Positions 1 to 5,419 of a DNA stretch of 6,979 nt are shown here, one piece after another. The notes below the pieces were generated by a model. It did not search any database, was not told the DNA's origin, and saw only the letters and a list, made by a program, of their open reading frames with translations. Position 1 is the first letter of the stretch, and the number at the start of each line of letters is the position of its first letter. The DNA comes from an uncultured Collinsella sp. (lineage in GTDB: Bacteria; Actinomycetota; Coriobacteriia; Coriobacteriales; Coriobacteriaceae). The stretch covers positions 1 to 6,979 of the forward strand of contig URZJ01000091.1 in the NCBI GenBank assembly GCA_900552395.1. Reading direction: 5' to 3'. A program made the position numbers and the translations under genes.

Positions 1-212
1 ATCGCCGAAAGAATGAGCGCGACCTGGATGATGTCGGTGCTCTGCTGGCTATTAAAGCCGTAGACGCCGGCCATGATGACAGCCGGGGTGATGATGCCGG
101 CAAACGATGCCAGTACGTGCTGAAGGGCACACGGGATCATTTCCTTAACGGGAGGCATGCCTTCACGAGTGAACAGGGCTTCAGTGCCGTTCGTAACCGT
201 CTCCTGGGTCAT
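1..212 (-). CDS. NCS2-family uracil/xanthine permease, N-terminal fragment
   Basis: This is the first 70 codons of a membrane transporter that continues beyond the left edge. NCS2 proteins take up uracil, xanthine or uric acid with H+ or Na+ across the cytoplasmic membrane. After a polar N-terminal tail of about 25 residues, a hydrophobic stretch at residues 27-50 contains QHVLASFAGIITPAVIMAG. This matches the first transmembrane helix of the family, including the conserved Gln-His (here Q31-H32) that in XanQ-type transporters lies near the substrate site. The ATG at 212-210 is the only sensible start. A purine-rich stretch lies just upstream, but there is no textbook Shine-Dalgarno sequence. 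The gene diverges from the DauR-like regulator. The fragment cannot separate uracil from xanthine or urate specificity, so no symbol is given. Confidence 0.85.
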   Translation of the reverse strand, partial: MTQETVTNGTEALFTREGMPPVKEMIPCALQHVLASFAGIITPAVIMAGVYGFNSQQSTDIIQVALILSA

Positions 213-299
213 TTGACCACCAATCCTCGAAATAGTTGTTTTCGCATCTAACGCTCTATTGTGACGCAGTGCGGGGTTGAGGTTGTGCCTTCGTTGCAT

Positions 300-328
300 A
301 TCGTATTAAAGATGATTCTCATTCTCAA
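300..328 (-). promoter_or_regulatory. Candidate sigma-70 promoter for the permease
   Basis: Read on the minus strand, TTGAGA (328-323, five of six match TTGACA) is followed after exactly 17 bases by TACGAT (305-300, four of six match TATAAT). It would give a leader of roughly 80 bases before the permease ATG at 212. This is pattern matching only. Its position and the AT-rich setting support it. Confidence 0.45.
313..327. promoter_or_regulatory. Fur-like 7-1-7 imperfect palindrome over the permease promoter
   Basis: On the minus strand the site reads TGAGAATGAGAATCA. Against the 7-1-7 Fur/Zur/PerR-type consensus TGATAAT-N-ATTATCA it matches 11 of 14 specified positions. It overlaps the -35 hexamer and spacer of the candidate permease promoter, where a repressor would block RNA polymerase. 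No regulator gene is visible here, and AT-rich intergenic DNA can give such matches by chance. Confidence 0.25.
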
Positions 329-355
329 TAATAATTTTTTGTTATCAGACTATTC

Positions 356-403
356 TTGAGCTGAGACAATGCATTTCCGCAGGTCAGGAAAGTGTCTTGT
401 CAA
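356..403. repeat. Imperfect inverted repeat upstream of the DauR-like gene
   Basis: Three blocks pair in order: TTGA (356-359) with TCAA (400-403), AGACA (364-368) with TGTCT (393-397), and TTTCC (374-378) with GGAAA (387-391). They leave an 8-base loop and internal loops between blocks. It could be a protein operator or a leader hairpin. It is not followed by a T-run, so it does not look like a terminator. Confidence 0.35.
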
Positions 404-551
404 AATAACATCTAACTTTTCTTTTGGTCAACCGTTTACCGCCAAAATCATACCGTTCGTCTGTATTACGCAATGTACCTGCGAATATGCGAGTCAATAG
501 ACACCGTGTTACCATGAGAAAAAATTGTTATGAACATTTCCGATTTCACCC

Positions 552-558
552 AAAGGAG
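552..558 (+). promoter_or_regulatory. Ribosome binding site that sets the start of the DauR-like gene
   Basis: AAAGGAG lies 6 bases before the GTG at 565. This fixes the start at 565 rather than at upstream in-frame ATG/GTG codons at 424, 487 or 514. None of those opens a family-like N-terminus. Confidence 0.75.
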
Positions 559-564
559 TTGCCC

Positions 565-1221
565 GTGAACGAGACCGTACGCCGCTTTTTGCCGATGGTC
601 GATTTCCTGGAGCAGATACTCGGTAAGAACAGCGAAATCGTGCTGCACGATTTCTCGGATCCCGACCACGCCATCGTCGATATTCGCAACGGCATCGTGA
701 GCGGCCGTAAGATCGGCGGTCCCGCCACCGATCTGGCGCTCAAGATCATGCACGACCCCAAGTATCGCGACCTGCCGTTTATTACGGGCTACGAGGGGCG
801 CGGTGCCGGCGGCAAGACGTTGGAGTCCGCGACGTTCTTTATCCGCGAGGATGACGAGATCGTCGGTATGCTCTGCGTCAACACCGACCTCTCGACCGTA
901 CGCTCCATCAACGCCATGGCGCAGCAGCTCATGGCGTGCTTCGACGCAGCGCCGACGCGCACGGAGCCCGCCCCTATCGAGGTCGAAAGCCTTTCGGAGT
1001 CCACCCAGGAGCTCATCGACCGCAGCATTGCCGAGTTGCTGAGCGCGCGCGGGCTGGATGTAGCGTCGCTTGGTCAGAACGACCGCGTGGACGTCATTCG
1101 CCACCTCAACGGCAACGGGGTGTTCATGCTCAAGGGCGCCGTGGCCTGCGCTGCCACCGCGTTGGGCATCTCGGAGCCCAGCGTGTACCGCTACCTGCAA
1201 AAAGTCCGCAAGGAGGGCTAA
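565..1221 (+). CDS. YheO/DauR-family PAS-HTH transcriptional regulator
   Basis: This is a 218-residue cytoplasmic DNA-binding regulator. Residues about 5-115 form a YheO-like PAS domain, with the family phrases LGKNSEIVLHDFSDPDHAIVDIRNG (19-43) and FFIREDDEIVGMLCVNTD (91-108). Residues about 150-217 form the C-terminal helix-turn-helix typical of DauR (HTH_22), ending in ALGISEPSVYRYLQKVRKEG. The recognition helix is probably near SEPSVYRYLQK. The best-known relative, Pseudomonas DauR, represses D-arginine catabolism, but the ligand here is unknown. The GTG start is chosen by a good ribosome binding site and by where family similarity begins. The gene diverges from a nucleobase permease and converges on ridA. 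It may control one or both, and it may be autoregulated through the inverted repeat upstream. Length is normal for the family and no key part is missing. Confidence 0.88.
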   Translation: MNETVRRFLPMVDFLEQILGKNSEIVLHDFSDPDHAIVDIRNGIVSGRKIGGPATDLALKIMHDPKYRDLPFITGYEGRGAGGKTLESATFFIREDDEIVGMLCVNTDLSTVRSINAMAQQLMACFDAAPTRTEPAPIEVESLSESTQELIDRSIAELLSARGLDVASLGQNDRVDVIRHLNGNGVFMLKGAVACAATALGISEPSVYRYLQKVRKEG

Positions 1222-1224
1222 ACG

Positions 1225-1260
1225 TGATCCCTTGGGGACGAAGGGAAACGGATCATTTTT
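1225..1260 (+). terminator. Weak hairpin with T-run after the DauR-like gene
   Basis: TGATCC (1225-1230) can pair with GGATCA (1250-1255), directly followed by TTTTT (1256-1260). An alternative inner stem CCCTT/AAGGG competes with it. It starts three bases after the stop codon. The loop contains TTGGGGACG, a motif shared with the hairpin at 5189-5228. It may act as a first, weak terminator or be a decayed repeat. Confidence 0.35.
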
Positions 1261-1275
1261 GTCGCATCGCTTGAC

Positions 1276-1314
1276 AAAAGACCCTGCAGCTCGCATGCGC
1301 TGCAGGGTCTTTTT
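1276..1314. terminator. Strong bidirectional terminator between the DauR-like gene and ridA
   Basis: A perfect 14-base inverted repeat, AAAAGACCCTGCAG (1276-1289) and its complement (1300-1313), encloses a 10-base loop. A T-run follows on the plus strand, and a TTTTG run follows on the minus strand. It sits between two converging genes and should end transcription from both sides. Confidence 0.9.
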
Positions 1315-1343
1315 GCATGTCATGTTTAGTTGTGGCCAACGCC

Positions 1344-1721
1344 TTAGAGAGCGGCGACGACCTCGATCTCGACCAGACCGCCAGCCGGAAGAGCGGCAAC
1401 CTGGAAAGCGCTGCGCGCGGGGAACGGGGCCTCGAACTTGGAGGCGTAGATCTCGTTCACGGCGGCAAAGTCGGCGATGTCGGCCAGGTAGACCGTGGTC
1501 TTGACGACATCGGCAAACGTGGCGCCGGCAGCGGTCAGCAGAGCCTCGACGTTGGCGAGGGACTGCTTGGCCTGGGCCTCGACACCCTCGGGCAGCTTGC
1601 CGGTCGCGGGATCGATGCCCAGCTGGCCGGACAGGAACACCATGTTGCCAGTCTGGATACCGGGGGAATACGGGCCGATGGCTGCGGGTGCGTTATCGGA
1701 AGACACGACGGTCTTGCTCAT
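1344..1721 (-). CDS. ridA: RidA family 2-iminobutanoate/2-iminopropanoate deaminase
   Basis: This is a 125-residue protein of the YjgF/YER057c/UK114 (RidA) family, a cytoplasmic homotrimer. It hydrolyses reactive enamine/imine intermediates, such as 2-aminoacrylate, released by PLP enzymes like serine/threonine dehydratase. Visible family features are SDNAPAAIGPYSPGIQ (8-23, Y18), FLSGQLGIDPATGKL (29-43), the N89 region, PARSAFQVAALP (101-112) with the catalytic Arg at R103, and VEIEVVA (117-123), where E118 matches the conserved active-site Glu. The Cys found two residues after the Arg in some E. coli members is Ala here, which is common. The ATG at 1721-1719 follows AAGGAG at a 6-base spacing. 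An in-frame extension up to 1874 lacks family similarity. The gene converges on the DauR-like regulator. Family members of the Rid2-Rid7 groups lack the Arg; its presence supports true RidA activity. Confidence 0.93.
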   Translation of the reverse strand: MSKTVVSSDNAPAAIGPYSPGIQTGNMVFLSGQLGIDPATGKLPEGVEAQAKQSLANVEALLTAAGATFADVVKTTVYLADIADFAAVNEIYASKFEAPFPARSAFQVAALPAGGLVEIEVVAAL

Positions 1722-1753
1722 GTTTTTCTCCTTACAAGTAAAAGGGAACGGGA

Positions 1754-1799
1754 GCGCGGCGTTCACACCGGGAGGCACAGTTCGGTCTGAACACCGCGC
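1754..1799 (-). promoter_or_regulatory. Hairpin in the ridA 5' leader
   Basis: On the minus-strand transcript a 12-base arm GCGCGGUGUUCA (1799-1788) pairs with UGAACGCCGCGC (1765-1754): eleven Watson-Crick pairs and one G-U. The 22-base loop can extend the stem by ACCG/CGGT. It begins just downstream of the expected transcription start and ends about 20 bases before the Shine-Dalgarno. It may stabilise the mRNA or act as a regulatory element. I recognise no riboswitch class in it. Confidence 0.5.
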
Positions 1800-1808
1800 T
1801 TGATTGGG

Positions 1809-1837
1809 ATAGTACTCAAGGTTTCCGCGCGATGCAA
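1809..1837 (-). promoter_or_regulatory. Candidate sigma-70 promoter for ridA
   Basis: On the minus strand TTGCAT (1837-1832, three of six match TTGACA) and TACTAT (1814-1809, four of six match TATAAT) are separated by exactly 17 bases. Transcription would start near 1802, right before the leader hairpin. The hexamers are weak, so the call rests on spacing and position. Confidence 0.4.
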
Positions 1838-2019
1838 GATTATTATCACGCTGCGAGAATATTTTATCGCCCAACGGTTTCCCCGGACCGCTGAACGGTT
1901 CTCATGTGGAGCAGCCAGTCCAAGCTGCTGAAGACTTTATCCCGCTTAGAGCACGGGCATCGCCTGCCGCGACGGCACCACTATACTTTTGAGTATCTGA
2001 GCATTTTGAAAGGCAGGAT

Positions 2020-4515
2020 ATGACCGCAACCGCCAGTCGAACCACCAACCGCAGACCCGAGCTTTTGGCGCCCGCCGGAGGGCCCGAGCCCTTTGCCGCC
2101 GCACTCGCCGCCGGGGCAGACGCCATCTACTGCGGCATGGGCAGCTTCAACGCCCGCCGCAAGGCCACCAACTTTACCGACGAGGCCTTTGAGCAAGCCT
2201 GCCGCGCCGCGCATCTAGCCGGGTCGCGCGTCTACGTCACGGTCAACATCGTCATCAAGCAGTCCGAGATGGGCGATGCGTTGCAACTCATCCATCGCTG
2301 CTCCACGCTGGGCGCCGACGCCTTCATCATCCAGGACTGGGGCCTGTTCTTTGAGGTCAAACGCACGATGCCCGGCATCGAGACGCATATCTCGACCCAG
2401 GCGAACATCCACGACGACCGCGGAACCCTTTGGTGCCGCGAGCAGGGCGCCGACCGCGTAACTCTCTCGCGCGAGCTTTCCATCGACGAAATTGCCACCA
2501 TTCACGATGCCGCGCCCGATGTGGACCTTGAGGTCTTTAGCCACGGCGCCATCTGCTTTTGCTACTCGGGCCTGTGCCTGCTTTCGAGCTTTGCCATGGC
2601 GGGGCGATCGGCCAACCGCGGCATGTGCGCCCAGCCCTGCCGCCTGCCCTACGAGCTGATCGACGAGAACGGACGTACGCTCTCCCCTGCCGGACGCGAG
2701 CGCGCGCTGTGCCCGCGCGACACCAACACTTCGCAGCTTGTTCGCCGTCTGTATGACGCCGGCGCCGCATCGCTCAAGCTCGAGGGCCGCATGAAGGCTC
2801 CCGATTACGTGTATTCCATCGTCGACGTGTATCGTCATCAGATTGACGATATGCTGGCCGATGTTTCGACCTCTAAGGACGAGGAAGCCGCCCGTCAGCG
2901 CCAGCTCAAGCGCTGCTTTAACCGCGACTTTACGCACGCCTATCAGGACGGCACCTCGGGCGACGAGATGATGAGCTATGAGCGTTCCAACAACCGCGGA
3001 CAGATCGTGGGCACGGTGCTGGGCAGCCGCCCGGCCAACCGCGATGTGCGCGGCCTCAAGCCCGACGACCGCCGTCGCCGCGCCGCCATCGCCCGCATTG
3101 AGCTGTTTGAGCCCGTGGGCAAGGGCGACCTGCTGGAGCTTCGCCACGATAACGAGTTTGACCAGTTCCTGACCACCATTGCCGCCGATGACGCCGCTGC
3201 CGGCGATGTTATCGAGTGTCGCGTGCCCCGTAGCATGCCCGGGGGCTGCCGCGTCCGCGTGATTCGCAGCCAGCGTGCCATCGACGCCGCCGGCGCCGCG
3301 CTCAAGCGCGATGTGCTGCGCCGCCGCGCTGTTGATGTGTCCGTCGTGGCGCGCCTGGGCAAGCCGTTTACTGTCACACTCACCTGCTGTGACGACCCCG
3401 CGCTCACCGCCACCGCCACGGGCTTCACCGTCGAGGCCGCCAAGACCCGTGCGGTCGAGGCGTCCGATCTGGTTGAGCACGTCGGGCGCATGGGCTCCTC
3501 TCCCTTTGAGGCCGCGAGCTTTGAGGTGGCGCTCGATGAGGGCTGCGGCATGGGCTTTTCCGCCGTGCACAAGGTGCGCGCCGCCGCTTGTAAGGCGCTG
3601 GAAGAGGCCATTCTGGCACCGTATGAGGAGCGCGCCCGCACGCTCGAGCTACCGGCGACTGTCACCAATGATTCCCGCCCCGCGCCCGAGCACTACCGCG
3701 ATGAGCCGCAGATCTGCGCTACCGTCACCTCGCTCGAGGCCGCCGAGGCCGCTCGCGCGGAGGGTGCAACGCGCATCTACATGACCACCGACGCACTCGA
3801 TGCGGCCGAGCTCTCCCCTGCCGATGCATTTGAGCAGGGTATCGTGCCCGTACTCGACGAGGTCTGCCGCGCCGTCGACCACGAGCGCGTCGATCCCTGG
3901 ATCAATGCCGGGGCCACCGTCGCCGTTGGCAATATCTCCGAGCTTGCCCTGGCCGCCCAGGTTGGCGCCACGGCCGAGATTCGCTCTTGCCTGCCGGTTC
4001 ACAACACGCCCTGCATGGAAGCGCTTGCCGAGCGCGGAGCCGGTGCGTTTTGGCTCTCGCCCGAGATCACGCTCGACGAGATTGTCTCGCTCGGCGCCGC
4101 CGCGCCCGCGGCTCTGGGCACCACCGTCTTTGGCCGCCCGCGCGTCATGACAAGCGAGCATTGCATTCTGCAGGTTGCCAACGGCTGCATCCACGATTGC
4201 GCCAACTGCCGCCTGCGTGCCCGCAAGCTGTCGCTCAAGAATATCGACGGCAAGGTCATGCCCGTCCGCACCGACATCCACGGCCGCTCTCGCCTGTACG
4301 ATGCCTACCCCATCGACCTCACGCCGCAGGTTCCTCAGCTGCTCGATGCCGGCGTGCGTCGTCTCATGGTGGACGGAACGCTGCTCGAGACGGATGAGGT
4401 GGGCCGCGCCGTCGCACGCGTCCGTCGCGCCGTCGAAGCAGCGCAGGCCGACCGCAAGCCCGCCGCCCGCCTACGTGGGGCGACCTCGGGCTGCATGTTT
4501 GTGGGAATCAGCTGA
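2020..4515 (+). CDS. U32 family protein with DUF3656-like region, RlhA-related
   Basis: This is an 831-residue cytoplasmic protein. It is annotated by family as a U32 peptidase, but its relatives RlhA and TrhP hydroxylate 23S rRNA C2501 and tRNA uridine, using prephenate-derived chemistry and a bound Fe-S cluster. It opens with the U32 N-terminus PELLAPAGGPEPFAAALAAG (13-32) and carries the U32 signature EVFSHGAICFCYSGLC (171-186), followed by RSANRGMCAQPCR (196-208). C179, C186, C203 and C207 are likely cluster ligands. FNRDFTH (300-306) and MSYERSNNRGQIVGTV (from 318) match the start of the DUF3656-type region. Residues about 565-830 add a second barrel-like part and a Cys-rich motif (C715, C723, C727, C730). 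It is longer than E. coli RlhA (about 650 aa), as many Gram-positive homologues are. A ribosome binding site supports the ATG at 2020. The pseudouridine synthase gene follows after 15 bases. Protease activity is unproven for this subgroup. Confidence 0.88.
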   Translation: MTATASRTTNRRPELLAPAGGPEPFAAALAAGADAIYCGMGSFNARRKATNFTDEAFEQACRAAHLAGSRVYVTVNIVIKQSEMGDALQLIHRCSTLGADAFIIQDWGLFFEVKRTMPGIETHISTQANIHDDRGTLWCREQGADRVTLSRELSIDEIATIHDAAPDVDLEVFSHGAICFCYSGLCLLSSFAMAGRSANRGMCAQPCRLPYELIDENGRTLSPAGRERALCPRDTNTSQLVRRLYDAGAASLKLEGRMKAPDYVYSIVDVYRHQIDDMLADVSTSKDEEAARQRQLKRCFNRDFTHAYQDGTSGDEMMSYERSNNRGQIVGTVLGSRPANRDVRGLKPDDRRRRAAIARIELFEPVGKGDLLELRHDNEFDQFLTTIAADDAAAGDVIECRVPRSMPGGCRVRVIRSQRAIDAAGAALKRDVLRRRAVDVSVVARLGKPFTVTLTCCDDPALTATATGFTVEAAKTRAVEASDLVEHVGRMGSSPFEAASFEVALDEGCGMGFSAVHKVRAAACKALEEAILAPYEERARTLELPATVTNDSRPAPEHYRDEPQICATVTSLEAAEAARAEGATRIYMTTDALDAAELSPADAFEQGIVPVLDEVCRAVDHERVDPWINAGATVAVGNISELALAAQVGATAEIRSCLPVHNTPCMEALAERGAGAFWLSPEITLDEIVSLGAAAPAALGTTVFGRPRVMTSEHCILQVANGCIHDCANCRLRARKLSLKNIDGKVMPVRTDIHGRSRLYDAYPIDLTPQVPQLLDAGVRRLMVDGTLLETDEVGRAVARVRRAVEAAQADRKPAARLRGATSGCMFVGIS

Positions 4516-4530
4516 CCGAAAGGCATACAC

Positions 4531-5190
4531 GTGAACGAAGAACCTCAAGTCCTCTACTGCGACGCCTGGCTCATGGCCATCGACAAGCCCGCCGGCATGA
4601 TCGTCCACGGCGACGGCACCGGCGAGCGCACGCTCACCGACTACGCCAGCGACCTGCTGCTGGCGATGGGCGACGGCTTTGCCGCGACCGACATGCAGCC
4701 GCTCAACCGCCTGGACCGCAACACCACCGGCGTGGTGCTGTTCTCGCTCGACAAGCAGACGCAGCCCGCCTTTGACCAGATGGTCATCGACCACGCCTTC
4801 GAAAAGCACTACCTGGCGCTCGCCGAGGGCAAAATCGACTGGAACGAGAAGCTCATCGACAAGCCCATCGCCCGCGACCGCCACGATAGCCGCAAGATGC
4901 GCGTTGGCGCCAGCGGCAAGCCGTCTCAAACGCGCGTGAAGGTGCTCAAGCGTCTTAAGAGCCGTCGAGGCCTGCCCACGCGTTCGTATATCGATGTCGA
5001 GCTACTCACCGGCCGCAAGCACCAGATCCGCGTGCATCTGGCCAGCGAGCATCACCCCCTGGTTGGCGACGACCTGTACGGCACGCCGCGCCCCTGTGGC
5101 CTCATGCTCCATGCCCACAGCGTGTCCTTTACGCATCCCGTAACCGGCGAGCACATCCACATCGAAGCCCCCTGCCCCTGGGAGCCCTAA
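4531..5190 (+). CDS. RluA-family RNA pseudouridine synthase, lacking an S4 domain
   Basis: This 219-residue enzyme should convert specific uridines in rRNA or tRNA to pseudouridine. The catalytic motif is PLNRLDRNTTGVVLF (57-71) with D62 as the catalytic Asp. The usual His of HRLD is Asn, as in many Gram-positive members. GRKHQIRVHLA (161-171) and HPLVGDDLYG (175-184) are the other family motifs, followed by LHAHSVSFTHP. The protein starts directly with the catalytic domain and has no N-terminal S4 RNA-binding domain, so it resembles the compact TruC/RluA type more than RluC/RluD. The GTG at 4531 has GAAAGG seven bases upstream (4518-4523). It lies 15 bases after the U32 gene, in the same direction, and is almost certainly co-transcribed. 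The target site cannot be told from sequence. Confidence 0.92.
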   Translation: MNEEPQVLYCDAWLMAIDKPAGMIVHGDGTGERTLTDYASDLLLAMGDGFAATDMQPLNRLDRNTTGVVLFSLDKQTQPAFDQMVIDHAFEKHYLALAEGKIDWNEKLIDKPIARDRHDSRKMRVGASGKPSQTRVKVLKRLKSRRGLPTRSYIDVELLTGRKHQIRVHLASEHHPLVGDDLYGTPRPCGLMLHAHSVSFTHPVTGEHIHIEAPCPWEP

Positions 5191-5228
5191 ACCACCACAA
5201 TGGGGACAGACACCTTTGTGGTGGTTTT
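5189..5228 (+). terminator. Hairpin terminator overlapping the pseudouridine synthase stop
   Basis: AAACCACCACAA (5189-5200), which includes the last two bases of the TAA stop, pairs perfectly with TTGTGGTGGTTT (5216-5227), followed by one more T. The 15-base loop begins TGGGGACAGACACC. It ends the U32-synthase unit. The GGGGAC loop motif is shared with 1225-1260 and may mark a repeat family. Confidence 0.75.
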
Positions 5229-5258
5229 GCCGCAATGGCTCAGCCGCGGTCCCAAAAC

Positions 5259-5315
5259 GTCTCGATCTGTAACAGTTAGAACCCGTTTTCCGGTCTATCT
5301 GTTACAGATCGAGAC
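5259..5315. repeat. Hairpin unit 1 of the array
   Basis: The arms GTCTCGATCTGTAACAG (5259-5275) and 5299-5315 are perfect complements, 17 of 17. Inside, TAGA (5277-5280) pairs with TCTA (5294-5297), and CC (5282-5283) with GG (5292-5293) after a one-base bulge. This is the best-preserved unit. Confidence 0.9.
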
Positions 5316-5338
5316 ATTCGAATCCCCCTTAAGGGAAA

Positions 5339-5395
5339 ATCTCAATCTCTAACAGTAACTCGGCATAATCAGCCTCAGATGTTATAGATTTAGAC
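5339..5395. repeat. Hairpin unit 2 of the array
   Basis: The arms are ATCTCAATCTCTAACAG (5339-5355) and the complement of GTCTAAATCTATAACAT (5379-5395); 13 of 17 positions match. The inner part can fold on its own through GGC (5362-5364) and GCC (5372-5374). Its right flank, GACAAACC, is shared with unit 3. Confidence 0.8.
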
Positions 5396-5419
5396 AAACC
5401 ACCAGCGTCGCCCCAAGCA

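Larger units (their letters stand above)
213..564. other. Divergent intergenic region between permease and PAS-HTH regulator
   Basis: These 352 bases have no credible gene and are clearly AT-richer than the flanking coding DNA. They hold a leftward promoter candidate for the permease (300-328), a Fur-like imperfect palindrome over its -35 region (313-327), a larger imperfect inverted repeat (356-403) and the regulator's ribosome binding site (552-558). I could not place a convincing rightward sigma-70 promoter for the regulator. The open frame running into the regulator from 424 is AT-rich and unlike the protein family, so I read it as leader. Confidence 0.6.
1722..2019. other. Divergent intergenic region between ridA and the U32 gene
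   Basis: These 298 bases contain no convincing gene. They hold the ridA ribosome binding site (AAGGAG, complement of 1728-1733), a strong leader hairpin (1754-1799), a ridA promoter candidate (1809-1837) and a short perfect hairpin AGCAGC/GCTGCT (1910-1929). On the plus strand, TATACT at 1982-1987 could be a -10 element for the U32 gene, but no good -35 lies at the right distance. The U32 ribosome binding site is AAAGGCAGG (2009-2017). Confidence 0.55.

Noticed and set aside
424..564. N-terminal extension of the DauR-like protein (47 more codons in frame)
   Set aside because: The stretch is AT-rich and basic, has no family similarity and no Shine-Dalgarno, while a clear one precedes the GTG at 565.
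466..1323. Minus-strand open frame across the DauR-like gene
   Set aside because: It runs through the bidirectional terminator, and its protein resembles no family; it is a mirror frame of the regulator.
1722..1837. T-box leader for ridA, because GGTGTGAACGCCGCG with a later CCCGTTCCCTTTT loosely resembles a T-box antiterminator
   Set aside because: The match needs insertions, the leader from the predicted start is only about 80 bases, and no stem I with a specifier loop is visible.
1722..1874. Longer ridA frame starting at 1874
   Set aside because: The extra 51 codons run through the leader hairpin and promoter candidate and are not RidA-like. AAGGAG precedes the internal ATG.
1910..1929. 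Small perfect hairpin AGCAGC/GCTGCT as a possible small RNA or tRNA part
   Set aside because: Only six pairs, no T-run, and no conserved tRNA arms around it.
2215..3570. Long open frame on the minus strand inside the U32 gene (451 codons)
   Set aside because: It is antisense to a well-recognised protein. It has low-complexity Ala/Gly/His/Arg composition typical of high-GC mirror frames and no ribosome binding site.
3649..4281. Minus-strand open frame in the C-terminal half of the U32 gene
   Set aside because: It is a high-GC mirror frame with Gly/Ala/Asp-rich composition and no start signal.
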